64,000 nt of DNA from Tretioscincus oriximinensis (lineage: Eukaryota; Chordata; Lepidosauria; Squamata; Gymnophthalmidae), in contig JAJVDF010000018.1 of NCBI GenBank assembly GCA_022410635.1, forward strand, positions 3,844,754 through 3,908,753, written 5' to 3'. Shown here piece by piece: positions 35,223 through 49,289 of the stretch. Numbering within the stretch: position 1 is the stretch's first letter; every line of letters starts with the position of its first letter. The notes under the pieces were generated by a model that saw only the letters and a program-made list of their open reading frames with translations, was not told the DNA's origin and made no database searches. The position numbers and the translations under genes are program-made.

Positions 35223-38200
35223 AGAACTTGTCATGTTTCTTACCAGCAAGCATACTAACAGCCTTCATTCTGTGGATTAGTCCAGAACATGTGAAGTACA
35301 TATTTGTATTCAAAATTGTAAGGGAATCCATTTAGCACATCCCTCAGAACTATATGACATGAGGGTCCAAGGTTAAGAATTTTTATTTCTAAAACTCATC
35401 TAAGCTTTGGGGCTAATTTAAGGGAAGTCTGCTCCAGCACCACCATGCAGACAGAATTAACTATGTTTGCTGATAAAATCAAAGTGTAGTAACAAAAAAT
35501 TAAAGCAAGATTATGAAGGACTCAAAAGGGAACACTGTGTGTTGGAGAATTAGGCACGAGAGTGGTAGATGCCTGCTAATGTGTACATTTTCTGAAGTGT
35601 TATGATTACTAAGTAGATGGAACAGTCTACTTGTCAAAAGATTGTGGACACATGAAAGGTGTGATAGCTCCTAGGTTATGGAATTCTCCCCCCTGAGGTG
35701 CATCCTCCATGTGCACTGTACATGTTCAGATGTCTGGTGAACATTCAGCTGAGCTCAAAATTCCCCTTCCTTTGAAGGCATTATTCTATTTAATCTGTTT
35801 TATGGACTTTTATTGTGATGCACCCTGAAATCTTTGGGTATAGGGCAGAATATAAATGTAAGTAAACAACCAACCAACAATGCAACTAGTCCATACATTC
35901 TTTTAAAAGATTAGCACAAATGTGCATGCAAGAGCACCTATAACCATATCTGGTGGGAGTGTATAAAGTTGTAAGAGTTTTGTCAAACTATAGGAAGAAA
36001 TACAATTGGGGGCAGAACGTGAATTTTATGAATGCATTGTTTTTATTATGCAAGATAAATATTTAGTGGCTCAAATGGTAATGATTGCCCAAGTATAATA
36101 GTAACAGAATGGAAAGAAGTATGATTTGAATAGGTGACAACATTAGATTGCAGAACAATTAATGGTGGGTTATGTTAACAGTTAGAACATATGGCCTGAA
36201 GTCGCAAACAAGGAATAATTGAATGGTGACTTGAACTACAGGTATATATATATATTATCCTGGAGTCCTCTTAAGACAGCTAAATGCTTTGTGGAACCAG
36301 TGAGNGAGAAGTGCATCATAAGAATGTCTCTGGCATTCTTAACAGCAACTAATCCTGAATAGCAGGTAAGAAGTCCATTTCTAGCAGTCTTTAATATAAT
36401 CTCCAATCTTCTTAGAACTGTTCTGATATATCAAGTTGATGGTAGATTTACAAATAATTATTTATTGTATCTTTATTTCCTATTTTTCTGTTTCCTTTCT
36501 TCCATATGGACAATTAATGGCATTTTCTTTTCATTTGGAAATAAAAAAGAAAGGTGGTCCCTGCCTACACCTTCTCTCTCTTTGCGTCAGTTAAATTTTC
36601 TTTCATAACTGATGAATTGTAATGACCAAATTATCAAGACTAAAGATTTCTTCATACTTTTCAAGTTAATCAATTATTACAGTATTATTATTATATTTGT
36701 ATAATATCATTAGTCTAGAGTTTCTTTTTACTGCTTCAAAATGTCATGAAAGTGTGACTCCGGGGAAATATTTTAAAGGGTCGTGGAAAACTTTTAATTT
36801 ATACAATTATTTTTATAATTTTGACCTTCATGTCTTCAGATGTTCTCTCCCTTTCTCTTTCTTTTTTCACTCAAATGTAATACTGGAAAGGAAGAAGTAC
36901 TTCACTAGGCTAAAGGTTAGAGCTGCTTTCTAAATATGTGCTGCAAACACCATGAGAATCCCTTAATGCTCAGTATAATTGTTCAGCATTAATTTACTGG
37001 GTGAAACACTGAAGTGACCTATTCAGACATTAAGAGATTTGATTCCTGTGGTGATAGACAAATCATGGCTTATATGATACTGCTATTAATTATGGCATAC
37101 TTACATGGTGGCTTTGACTATAGGCAACAGATTATTCACAGCATTCTGTGCTGCTAAAGGTGCCATTCCCATTAAAATAAATTAATAAAATAAAAACCTT
37201 AGTGGCTAGTTTTTTGTGTCTAAAAATTTAGTGGTTATAATTGTGTTTTTTAAGCCACTGCAGTAGCTCTTTATTGGTATTTTCTGGTTGATACAGAAAG
37301 ATTCCCAGGCAGAATCCAATGGCACAACAATGATGAGATGAAGCTGTTTGCAGTATCATGTTAACAAGGTTTTCTTTTGCTTTTGTAAAAAAGATGATTA
37401 ACATCTAGATATAAGCTTCTCTCTTCTGATACAAAAGATATTGTCTGTCTCATTCTATTNCATGCTATCTATTAAATTTTATTGTCCTAGCAAAACAAAT
37501 CATATCACAATGAATTAATTCCAGAGTGCCACCTTACTGAGGATAGTAATGCTAATATAATTATTACAGATGGGTGAATAAACAGTATAAGACTTACATT
37601 AAGTGGAAAAGATTTTTATAACTGTCTTATATGACTCTTGAAATCCTTATAATTGTCTTTTGAAAATCTTATGATTGCCAAAAATTTCCGTATCCCCTTT
37701 GTTTCTTCCTTGCAGAAGAGTTAGCACCTTCATGTTGGGGAAAGTAAAATGAGGTCATGGAATCAACAAGCATTACCAAAGATTTCTTAATGTTCACCAC
37801 TTCCAAATGGTAGGCATGACACTGTGATTTTTAGCTATCTTTGATCAGATTTGCTTTAGGCTTCTAACATTTGTGTTCCTCGTGTTGATATGAACATCCC
37901 AACGTGTCAACCAATATCCAGGATGATTCATAAGCATGACTATGCCATTGACAGCTCTCAGCAACTCCAGACACAAGATTCTTAGCAGAAGTACGACTGT
38001 CCATGTCAGCTGAAATTTCCAAAAAAAAAATTCAGAAAAAATGCCAATGATTCCACATACCACTGGGTCCCCCACAAGAGTGAGGTCTTCAGAAATTCAA
38101 ATTACATTAGAAATGTATCTGTCCATAAAAATGACAGTCCATTATCAATGCAAATTGATTCAGTCACCTGAAATAAATACTGTATAAGGTTAAAAAGTAT

Positions 38201-40020
38201 GTTCTGTTACATGTGTTGAAGAAACACCAGTTGGGAGCCTCTACTACTGTTTCTATGATGGTCTCCATCAACTCAGGTTGGAAGGCTTTTGGATAATGAG
38301 TTTTTGTGGCACAGCATGATGAACTATCAGTAACGGGATCTAGTAAAGTAACAGAGAAATAAGTTTCTAACATGAGATTTCATGCATGGTGTAGATTTTG
38401 ATTATGAAAGCTCTTGCTTCCACTTCTTTTTCTCTACTGGGTTGTTAAGCACTGGACTTTATTGAGGATTTTATACTGGGAAAGGGGCCTGTCATACTCT
38501 GTTCTAGTATGCAGAAGGCAGAAAGCAGAGCAAAAAGGGCCTAGGATCTGTTTTGCATTTACCTGTTTACCTATTTTGCAATCCAAATTAGTAGAAGTGG
38601 ATTAGCTTGGTCTGTCATAAGCCCTGTCCTAAAGTCCTAAAANGGATTGGTGGGTTTGTGCAAACTGGGTCTAAGACAAATCAAGCTAAGTNACTTATGC
38701 TAAGATTGATCAAATTAGGTAAAATGTAAGTTAGATCTTAATCCCTAAAGTGATACTAGATCCTCTTTCTTGTTACTAATAGGGCAACATCTTTATATAC
38801 TAGAAACATATTCTCATTCCTGAGTTAGGCATCTGTTGTTCATCTTCATTCCATTCTATTAGCCTGGTCTAGTATAACACTGTCTCAGTGATGTACACCC
38901 AAGGTAGTCCCTTCAGTTGATGGGATATGATTTAATACAGACCTCACTGCTATTCACTGCAGATGGTAAATGTTATCCTCCAAATGTTACAGATTCAGAA
39001 GAAAATTAGAGAGAGATCACCTGAATGTCTTTAATTCTTAGACTTTGAAATGCAAAACAATTATTTCCAATGTCAGATCCCTTCCTGCATGTTAATGCTC
39101 TTATGGGCTTCTCTAGACTTCCATCCTCACTGGGCTTTATCCTGTCCCAATTCCCATAAACAAGTATAAATTATACCACCTCTAATAGATGCCATTACTG
39201 CATTACCAGATTTGGGCATAAAATAGGGCAACTGCTGAGAAATCCATGTGTTCTCCTTGACTTTTTCCTCCTCCTCCTCTAAAATTTGAACTGCTGTAAT
39301 GGTGGAATTTTTAATTGGTAAACTGATGGAGCAGCTGTTACCAGTAGATGTTTTCTTTTTGTTTTTTTTTAAACATCAGCAACAAAGATTCTTCTACCAA
39401 AAAGATATGATCATGATACCATAAGGGATGCTTAATTTATTCATCAGCTGAAACTCAACCTAGCTGAGGGATGAGGAAGGTTTAGCCCCATTTCCAATTC
39501 TCATTCCACTCACACAGTTATTGGCATGCTCTTATTCCAATATGCAGGCATTAATATACCAAAGCTATAAGCAAGCAAATGGGAATCAACAGGAGGGCAT
39601 GCACTAGCATATTCCGCCATTCCACTGGAGTGACTCAAGAACTGTGAAATTACAGCAACCTGGAAAGTGGAAGGGCTAGACTACCAAACAGGCTTGAGGT
39701 ATGCTTGCAAGAAAGAATTTAAATTGAAAATCTCTCATACAGGAAGAAAATAAACACAACTGTTTCCTTTAACACAGTCCCAAAATTTTGATAGCAAAAG
39801 GCTGTGTTATCTTTCAACCTGGATCTTTACTATAAGGTGTACAGATTTCATATAACATGTAACTGTTGGTGGGACGGGATGAGTTGTAATTTGATTTTGT
39901 GACTCTAAATTTATTTCCTCTCTTCAGCATATACATGACTTCAAGTCTTACTTGATAGAGTACTGCATTTTTTACTCTCACAAAAGCCAAAGAATATCAT
40001 CAGTCTTGGCTGCATGTATA
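35223..40020. other. Long mostly unique AT-rich stretch
   Basis: About 4.8 kb with no recognised gene. 35813-35875 (ccctgaaatctttgggtata, gggcagaatataaatgtaag) looks like an old SINE/LINE 3' tail. The remaining frames are short and without signatures. Confidence 0.5.
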
Positions 40021-40254
40021 TATGATATGAATGGGGAAAATATAAGTTAATGTACTATATACATAGAATGTACTATATACATATTATTTATTAACTTATT
40101 ACATTAACTTATTTTCCCCATTCATATTATATATATGTTATATTAATAATCAGACATATTATGAATTTAAAATTTGATAAGAGTAATATATATGTAATAT
40201 ATACATATTACATATATATATTACATTAACTAATTTTCCCATTCATATCATATA
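40021..40254. repeat. AT-rich repeat with three related arms
   Basis: The arm at 40021-40053 (tatgatatgaatggggaaaa...) pairs with the inverted arm at 40100-40133. A second inverted arm at 40220-40254 carries the same words with one gap (attttcccattcatatca). TA-rich stretches lie between them. It could form cruciforms. Its origin is unclear. Confidence 0.75.
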
Positions 40255-41889
40255 TACATTATATTAATAATTAAACATTAGACATTATATTAATTAAGAT
40301 AGACATTTTAATTAATGGTTTATGGACTATTATATTATATATATCACTCAACTAGGTTGACACCTATCCTCAAGGACCTCATATGTCCAGTATTAGGTTC
40401 ATAACTTGCCTACAACAACAAAATAAATTCAAATCTTAAAACTCTGATTGTGCATATGTTGAACACATGGACTCCTATGAGAGCAGGGCCATGGTTACCA
40501 GCCTGTGTGTCCTTCAGACATGCCTTTCCCTGCCGTACATGAAGGATCCAAAAGGAACAGAATCTTTTGACCTACAGTACTGCCAACTTCTAACAGTTTA
40601 TGAGAGGTCTACTTCATAGCTTCAGCAATGTCTATATACCGTAGTGGTATGTGCCACTTGAAGAAAACTGGCATAGCTTATCCCTGGACATGCAACAGCC
40701 TTTGGAAAAACAACACTGCTATATATGTAAAACTGATTAAAGTGGTCTACCTCTATATTAGACAGCTTTTAATATGAACTGACCTGGATTACCACAATAT
40801 GGACTACTGAACTTCTGAAAATGGATTACTAGGCATGTCGATAAAGTGCTATAATCCCATACCTACTGGAGAGATGCAGCAGGAAGTGAAACTGGGCAGC
40901 CTTATTTTGCTTCTATGTAACATTAGAATTTAATGCTAGAAAATGAGTACCTAATGTTGTGAGAGCTTGAGGAAAGTTTAATGCATGTAGCAAATGTCCC
41001 CGTTATTGAACAGTAAAACTCCACCTGTAGGATTTAAAGGTAAATAGTTCACTGCTCATTCATCTCAGCAGCTCTGAGAATCAATATCTACTGAGGCATG
41101 GCAGTGGCCTGCTCCAATAATGACGTGGTACATACCAAATATAAGAACCTACAAACCTTCAAAAACATACTACAAAGCCCAACAAATGTAGTTATGAGGA
41201 GAGCCCCAGGCAGAAACTCAACAGTGAATCTAAGCTTTAGAGNCAAGCCCGTTTCCTTTATCGACTATAAAATTCCTTGTTCAGATGCTCAAAGGAAGCA
41301 TTCCTTCATGCCATTCTTTGGTGCTTGTCCCAGAGCACCTTATTACAGTGAAAAGTGAAGCTTATAACCTAACAGAAATCACTTGTTTTTGTGTGGTGAG
41401 AAACAGAGGTCTGAGGACAAGGATTTCACAAAGGTGAAGCAGATGGGCTTAACATCTGTGAAGAAAAGTGAGGGGGTGGCTTCTGGAACAGGATGAAGAA
41501 GTCAATTCTCCAGGCACTTCTTCCTGGCAGACTTAACTGATGAAAAGCCAGACCACTTTTCCTTCAAGGAAGCTTCAGAAAAAGTAAAAAGGAAAGTTAA
41601 TGGGCTTGATTGAAAAACACTGAAAAGGAGGGGGAAAAAATGCTGAGGCAGCTTCATTCTGTGTCTTTGAACGTTATGCTTTGAAAAGAAGTGGAGAAAA
41701 TCTTGAGGAATTAACAAGGACTACTGGGAAATTACTCAGTAGGAACTTGGAGTATTCTTGACATTGACAAACTTTATACAGAGAGAAGTGTTTGCCTGTG
41801 CATACATGTATGTGTGTGGTAACTGTAAGCTGATTTAGTTGTGCACTTCCTCAGGAGACTTCCAAATGCCACCGTTACTTAGATGCATA
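40255..41889. other. Unique sequence, no gene seen
   Basis: No supported feature. A plus-strand frame at 41098-41358 contains an N codon and has no family resemblance. Confidence 0.5.
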
Positions 41890-41971
41890 TATACTGCTCA
41901 AAACAATTAAGGGAACACTTAGTGTTACACTGTTATGTTAAAGTGTTCCCTTAATTGTTTTGAGCAGTATA
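41890..41971. mobile_element. 82-bp palindromic MITE, copy 2
   Basis: Same length and same outer arms (tatactgctcaaaacaatta) as the element at 23379. The centre differs here: tagtgttacactgttatg replaces the perfect pairing near the loop. TA lies at both edges. Confidence 0.88.
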
Positions 41972-42619
41972 TTTCGATCTGGGAAATGTTGGCGAGAAAT
42001 ACAATATGAAAAATTGTAATATTGTATTGCAATATTGTCTTTGCTCTAATTCTGAAAGTGAAGAAACCTCCTTTTAAAATGCAGAACAGAGTTTTAGATT
42101 TTTCACATATTTTCAACATAATACTGACTTGTTATTCTGTAAACTGGAGATCAGGCAGATACTTTAAGAAATGATAGGAATCTCAAAGAAGAAGTTCATA
42201 TTTTGAAATAAATTATGAACAACATAAAAATGAATGGGATCTCTTTTGCAAATAATTTAATCATATCAAGAGAAAATAGTGAAGAATTTAAAAAATAAAT
42301 AATAAAAATATGTGAGAGTGTCNCATCTATAAAAAAGGCATCATTTTGCTTTTGTTGCCTAGTCCAGTATACTATCCCTATCTGAGATGCTTTCAGTATA
42401 AAAAGACACACCCTGTACTTTTGCATTATACAAAAAAAAAACCAAAAACCCAGGAGTGTGGAAGCTGTGTGGCATTTTTTATTTATACTTATATCCTGAA
42501 GGGCTTTGCACTGGGCTCACGCAGTTCCCCTATACTCAAAATGGGGAGCGCTTTAAGCAAGTGTCATTTGCAAAGGCACACATTGCAACACCTACGTTTT
42601 TCTTTGAAAACCAAAGTAA
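41972..42619. other. Unique AT-rich sequence
   Basis: No supported feature between the palindromic element and the SINE at 42620. Confidence 0.5.
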
Positions 42620-42850
42620 TTGGTTCAGTTGCTAAGGAATCCGTCTCTCAGCTGAGAGATCGTGTTTCAAAACCCTGTGTCGGATGTGGGGAAGGGTGAG
42701 CACCTTCCACTAGTCTGTACCTCTAGCCAACCCAGCTATATGAAAGCATGAATTGCAAGAAATTGCAACTGACTGCAAGTAAATACATGGGAAGCATCAC
42801 ATTTTCAGTCCCTTTGAAAAAGGTGAGAAAGGCGGTGTATAAGAACCAAG
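42620..42850 (+). mobile_element. tRNA-derived SINE (second head type)
   Basis: It begins at ttggttcagttgctaaggaa, carries the B-box-like gtttcaaaaccctgtgtcgg, then gagcaccttccactagtctg, gcatgaattgcaagaaattg and the tail gtgagaaaggcggtgtataa. It agrees closely with the inverted copy at 27045-27348 and continues directly into the CTT array. Confidence 0.88.
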
Positions 42851-43080
42851 TTCTTCTTCTTCTTCTTCTTCTTCTTCTTCCTCTTCCTCTTCCTCTTCCT
42901 CTTCCTCTTCTTCTTCTTCTTCTTCCTCTTCCTCTTCCTCTTCCTCTTCCTCTTCCTCTTCCTCTTCTTCTTCTTCTTCTTCTTCTTCTTCTTCCTCTTC
43001 CTCTTCCTCTTCCTCTTCCTCTTCCTCTTCCTCTTCCTCTTCCTCTTCCTCTTCCTCTTCTTCCTCTTCTTCCTCTTCCA
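42851..43080 (+). repeat. CTT / TCTTCC microsatellite, 230 bp
   Basis: CTT triplets alternate with blocks of the hexamer TCTTCC and are fully sequenced, unlike the two other tail arrays. The long leucine/proline frame on the plus strand and the glutamate or lysine/arginine frames on the minus strand are translations of this repeat. Confidence 0.95.
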
Positions 43081-43899
43081 GTTTTTCCACTTTGGGTTAA
43101 CTATGCTACAGCTGTGTTTTTCCCTAGTAGGAGCATGTCTGTGCGAATGATGCCACTGCAGATCCAGGCTCATCAGGTTCAGGGTAGGAGTGGTTACCTG
43201 GTCCTAGTCAATAGCCATAGGGGGGGGGGGGGAATCCCAAGAGGGCCTGTGCCTCCCATTTTGTCTTAACTTCCAAAGAGGCACAACACTAGTTTTGTGC
43301 AAAGAGTTGGCAAAAGAGGAGAGAAGAGCAGTTTTGCAAGGAAACGTGTATATAAAGGCACAATTTCATATAGACTTTAAAATTTGCACTTATGCAAATG
43401 TGAAATTGCACAAAAGTAGCCAATGATTTTATTTTATTTTATTTTTTTAAAAAGAGNGGTGCATGAGAAAGAGGATACACCCACCACCTAGGATGTAAAA
43501 TGGGATAATAATCTATTGCGGTCGTAAAGCTCAGAACCAGTGCGAATCTCATGCGGATGATAAAGTGGGAAGTGAAATGGGGCTGGAAATGGAGAAGAAC
43601 AGCAGAGGAAATCCACATTCACTGCATAGGTTTCCAAACTGTTTCTTTTGCCCCAGCACGAATGCAGCCCCTGAGGTTTGTAGTTCTATCAATGCCTTGC
43701 AAGAGTCATGCATTTGTATTATTTTATTTGAGATCCAGTCACTGGTCAAGTGTGGAATTATAAGGTGTTTTCTGATTTTGTCATAAACATATTCCAAAAG
43801 AAAATGGGTTTTGTTTTTGTCACATCCTGGAGACACACATGTGTCTGCNGCCCTTTGCACAGGAGTAACAGTTTAGTAGGGGCGGGTCAGAACTGGCCC
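43081..43899. other. Unclassified sequence, no gene seen
   Basis: It contains a G run at 43220-43232 and a TTTA-rich spot near 43430-43450. No gene or named repeat is supported. Confidence 0.45.
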
Positions 43900-44780
43900 T
43901 TTCACTACTAACAAACGCTCAGTGCAGAGCACTGAGAATTAGAGAGAATCCAAATACAGTCCAAAAGTCGAGGGGAAAAAGAGATAATATCAGAGTCAGA
44001 ACAATCCAGAGTCAGTACAATCCAGGGCGCAAACACAAAGCAGAGCTGAGATAACACAAGACTGATCCTCAGCGACAGTTGTAATGTGCACAACCCTTAA
44101 ATCAGTCATGCATCATATGCTTTTACCTTTCGGACAGTGCAAACTGTTATTCCTCGGCTACCCCATAGGAAGCGACAGAAAATGATATCTCCCAAGGGCA
44201 TATTAATCCTCCTCCTAAGCCACACACCCAGTCTTCTGGAGATGAAGAAAGAAAGGAGATACCCCGTAGGGAAAAGAATCAAGCCTTGACCAAGAAAGAA
44301 CCATAAGGAATCCCTTCCCTCTCCGTCCTCTAGAACACCCCCTCAGGTAAGTAACGGTGTTCATTTCACAGAGGACGGAACAAGGAGGGGATGCCTACTA
44401 ACAGAATGGGATGTACCACAGCAAAAGGCATAACCGGGTGGGAGACTAGGAGGGTTCTGATTCAAAGTCCTGATCCCCGTAAAAAATATTTTACAGAACA
44501 ATTCTGCCCATGGACCCCCTACTAGACAGAAAAATGTCTAATTTATAATGCCTGGTGAATGTCTACTCTGTAAAATCCCTCTGACTGTTTGCTGACTTAA
44601 ATCTTCTCCATCAGATTCCGATCCTTGTAATTCTAACTGCTGGGAAGAAGGAGAGGAGAACATAGGCTGAGCTGACTCAAGCTCAGAACTGGTCATGACA
44701 GTTTTCCTGGGCTTACCCACCTCAAACACAAAGGGTTTTACCTCTTGAGATGTTATAAAATTGACCAAGTTTATTCATGA
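43900..44780 (-). mobile_element. Possible retroelement remnant, unclassified
   Basis: On the minus strand, a short acidic open frame (44768-44538) holds a Ser/Glu-rich stretch (SESDGEDLSQQTV). A hairpin-forming segment (44309-44392) follows, and then a region with duplicated ggattgt.ctgactctg words (about 43990-44030). This layout, and the wording around aacaccgttacttacctgag, remind me of vertebrate DIRS- or gypsy-like 3' regions. I cannot identify catalytic domains, so the class is a guess. Confidence 0.35.
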
Positions 44781-47700
44781 AGTTCAGCTGCTCAGCTCTG
44801 GCTTTAGTAAATGTTTTCTTATTATCCAGGGTGCAGAAAAAGCCAGGTAAGTTTACATTCTGTTTCAGAATGACCAGCTAGGGAATGATATTATAAACAC
44901 CATTCCCTTTTTCCTTTATTCAATTGCATATTTAGCAACAAGAAACATTTTCTCCACTGCTTGCTTATTCTCTGTTCCCATCCCAAACTGTAGAGATTTT
45001 GTGAACCATAAAGAAAGGACACGTAATTGAAAATGTCTTGAAAATGAAAATGTAAGTAAGATGTATCTCTTAGGAGCTCTTAGGCATTAACTGGAAGTCC
45101 CTTATGGGCTAACTTAGTTTTAACCACTCCCGTGAGGAAAAGGTATTTGGTGGATCTCATCTGCATTCCAAAAACTACAAGGAATTATGAAGTGCACATA
45201 ATATTCTCACCTGTTGGCTTTGCCAGTCTTCCTCAGTCTTTTGAAGCTGATCATGAATGCCACAGAAAGGCACTTTTACTTTGCTTCTGTAGCCAAATTG
45301 TACATCTTTATTTTCCATCCATCTTAGAGGAAATTACTAAGTCATGCAAATTAGGGTGCTTTCCTACCCAGTTTTTAATGCATGCTGGTACTTACATGGT
45401 CATGTGCCCCACGTTTTGATGGATCTTCCGTTATTGTGTGAAGCCTGGCATTGTGAGAAAATGAAATCTCTTGAGACTAGATGTAAAAGTTTATTGGCTC
45501 TCAGAGGTTGCTGGCAGTTACAGTAGGACAAGTACAGCAATAACTTATGGGTCCTGAGACCTTTGGGTATGGGTGGAGTATAAGTATAAATAAATAAATA
45601 AATAAATGTGATGTCATGAGAATGAAAGGAAATGTTTTTGGACCTGCAGGCCTCACTATATTCATAGTCAACCATCTGGAATATTGAAGGTGAGGGAGAA
45701 CGTAATCATAAATGTGTTTTTTTTGNATTTTCTTTTAAAAGAGGGAAATTAAACATTTTGTGGGGAGCCTCCCTTGGTCTGCATTCTTACAGGAAACATG
45801 TTCAGCTGTTGGGTCTCATTTTAGAGGACTTAGTACAAAAGANGAAAGAGTAGAGAAAGTTATGATATGCTGACCTAAAGCTCAAGGAATCATGGATTTT
45901 GGGGGGGAAGGTTGCACAACAGGATCTGATCACATATTGCTTGTTTCAAGTACCCCTTTTAGACTTGTCCTTACTGAAGTTTAAAACAAAACAGGTATTC
46001 AAACATTTTTCTTCAATTCTTGGCTCAGTCTGTCTATGCCTTCCTAGCAATAAATGCTCACCATTGATTGGCTCTCACCTGCCTGGTTTTCCAAACTCCT
46101 TATTGATCACTGGATGTTGACAACATTTATTCCCATGATATTGTCTAGATTCTCCCCTTCAAATGAAACTGATAGAAATAATTGTCATTTGTCTTGTGAA
46201 GGATGACTTTTCTGAAGCTTTGGTATAGGGTAAATTGTCCTCTTGTTCTATGGGCAGCCCTTTAAACTAGACTGAACACACACAGTTTTCTCTGCAGAAT
46301 GGCTACAATGATACTCAACCACCTCCATTAATCATGACATAATATGTGGAAAGTATTTTTTAACACAGCAAATACTTTTCAAAGGTTAAAATGCCATAGA
46401 AATCTTTCCTAAGGAATAATACAACTGAAAATAATGTTTTAAACTCCCAAGTAAACGTATAGAATTCATGTCATGAAGTGATGAGTACATAATACATTAC
46501 CTGATCACTGCTTGCTGTCCAGACATCTATGCAGTGGTGCAGTGAATGCTTGGTGAGTGTTTTTGTTACTAGTGCCTGGCACTGCACTTCTGGGTAGTTC
46601 ACAAGTGCAAAATATCTGAATGTGTGTAATAGGGTTACCAGCAAAATCCCGAATAGAAGTTTACACCTTCTATGGGTGCGGAAAAGTCACTTTTCCCCAA
46701 GTGCTGGAGACACTAGAAACTGCACCTGGTGTAAGTTCCTCTCTTCTATATACATTAAAGCTGTAAACGTCTATTCCAGATTTTATCTTGCAACCCTAAA
46801 TTGGCACTATTTGCACATGCACAATCATCATTTTCAGCATTTATTGCACAGATAAGGTATTACCCTATATAGAGGGAAAGTGGTTTGAAAGGTGCTTTCC
46901 CCTACTGTTTTAATATAGCACAGTATCATACCCAATTGTGTCTTCCTTTTATCATTATGGTGAGTGCTGCCAAATTGGGGGACAATCATGTCATAGTCAT
47001 GTAATAATCATGTGAAAAAATGCTTGTGTGGATGCATCATATAAATCCTCAAACACATCACAGGCAGCAAAATTATAACAAATATATAAGGAGGGACGTA
47101 CGCCCATCCTTGATGGTACTGGTGGTGCTGATGTTCGACAGAGTCAAAAAAGAGGCGATTGCTTCTTTTAATGGGGAACCAAGTGTTTCATGGTTTTATC
47201 TTAAGTTCTGACATCTAAATGAGTGTAGAATTTCCAAAACTGCCCAATTGCTTGTCTGTTCCAGTTTTACTTAAACTGCTGTGATCAATGCTTGTATAAA
47301 TGGGGCCATTTCTTCATTTAACCAGGTGAAGATTTAAAAGCTTTGTTTTGCAAGCAATTTCTAAAAAACTTTCTCTTCCCCATCTAAAGTTATTCTAGTA
47401 GCAGCGCTCATAAATGTGATGTCTAATCAGCATCCCCCAAAGTCTCAAAACAAGCTTGTTTCGCTCACAGCTTGATCTTCGTCATCGCATGTTACATAGA
47501 TGCTAATAAGTTTTGCCCTGCGCCTTGTTGCCCTGAGGCTAGTCAGATTCAAATTGTGCAGGGGATACAGGAACACTGAAAAATAATTCAGGGCTGATAG
47601 TCCTTTATTTATTGGATTTTGTAATTGGATAGAATAAGCCTGGGCAGTTGGGTTAAGAATAATTGATAGCTCTTGTCCACCAGTAAATGATTTTCTACTG

Positions 47701-49289
47701 ATCACTGGGGTAAGTATAGATTATTAAAATGAAATGAACAGGCAACAAACAAACAGATAAAAATTAGTGCTTTCTAAAGCCTATGCAGTCATACATATAC
47801 TTGATTTCTTGTCCAGAATACTATCTGATGGAGCAATTTTAAGTAATCGGGTTTCTCTCCATGATCTAACATTCTTTTCAGAGCACAATGTTTGAATAGA
47901 ACCCACTGCAAGGCAATGTACAACTTTGGTTACTTTTTTTTTCAAAATTAGTGTTGACTTTTAACTAATAGAGTTCTCATTACAGAAAAGCATGGCCAAG
48001 GTTTCTCCAATTTTATAGGCTAGATTGTTTGTTGCAATAATAGCTCCCAACTATCTTGAAGCAGCTTATATTAATGCTTCAGNAATATTTTCGCCATATC
48101 CACCATTTATGGCCTGACACTTTTATGGAATCTTCAGCTGGTGAAGATCCTTGGCTAAATTGTATTCACATTATGATTATGATTACACTAACCTATTTCA
48201 CAAGTTCATAGTTTGTTTAAGGCTGCACCCCCATTAAGGATATTTAGCGAGTTAGCAGAAATATGAAGTAGAAATTGCCCCATTATCTCACAGAGCTTCA
48301 GCATTCCACCCACTAAAAAGCTTGTGGTCCTAGTTTTTCTGTTAGCACATTTTTCTCATTTCAGCAGTGGAGTTTGTTTAAATGCAAAAGATTGCTTAGT
48401 GGGCACATTCAGTAATGTGAATTCAGGTTGGGCTCGCTAAGAATGCTGGGAATTGTAGTACAATAATTCAATTTTATGCGGCATGTGATGTCATGAGGTT
48501 AACAACCAGCATGTTATGAAGAAATAAGAAACAGGGTGAGTGAGTGGGGACATACTTGCGGATGTATTTTTTGGGATTTAATAAAAATGGTGATTTTAAG
48601 GTTGCAATGAGAAGCAGCCTAAATCTGTTTTAGCTTTAATTGAGAAATAGTTCTGAAATATTTCATGAAACTGAGAAAGTAAGCAGTAATTCACAATGCT
48701 ATAATGGCCCCACCTGAGTTTTGCCTAAATTACATTCCCTGTGTATATATTGAGATTTCTTTCTCTCATACTGTCATGTGTTGCATCTCTTTGCCTGAGA
48801 ATCTAATCCACTTTCATTGCTTTCTTCTTATACTGTACTAATCCTCTAGTCTTTCTTCTTCCTTTTCCTATATATCAGCATCATGGCCTAATTTTTTTCC
48901 TTTGCCTTCTGCTCCTAGGAACAGAAAACTATGAGACATATCTCACATGCCCACTAAATGAACAAAACAACAAGCAGGCAGATTTTTGGCAGAGGATGAA
49001 AATGGGAGAAAAGGTAATTTCTCTTCTCCACAAGGTATTCTCATTTCTTATGACAGTTAGTTGCTTTCAGGCCGTGGATGAAAAACAAAAACATTTCATT
49101 TGCTCTATGGACAGTGAAGTTGTAGATCATGGCCACATTCCCTTGGAGACTAGAAATAGGTATTAGTGGAATAATTGAGTGTGTCCTTCAAAGAAGTTAT
49201 TCTTTCCCTACTTTTCAATATGCATTAAGACCATAAACACAAATAAGAAGTCAAATCCAAAATACACATCACCAATATAAACTAATTAA
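44781..49289. other. Long mostly unique stretch
   Basis: No gene is supported. 45545-45607 (gggtatgggtggagtataag plus AAAT units) is a SINE tail scrap. 48436-48460 contains the gctgggaattgtagt word common in vertebrate repeats. 47450-47705 has no repeat and reads like possible conserved non-coding DNA. Confidence 0.45.

Noticed and set aside
42748..43269. Leucine/proline-rich frame and matching poly-Glu frames on the other strand
   Set aside because: They are translations of the CTT/TCTTCC microsatellite that follows the SINE.
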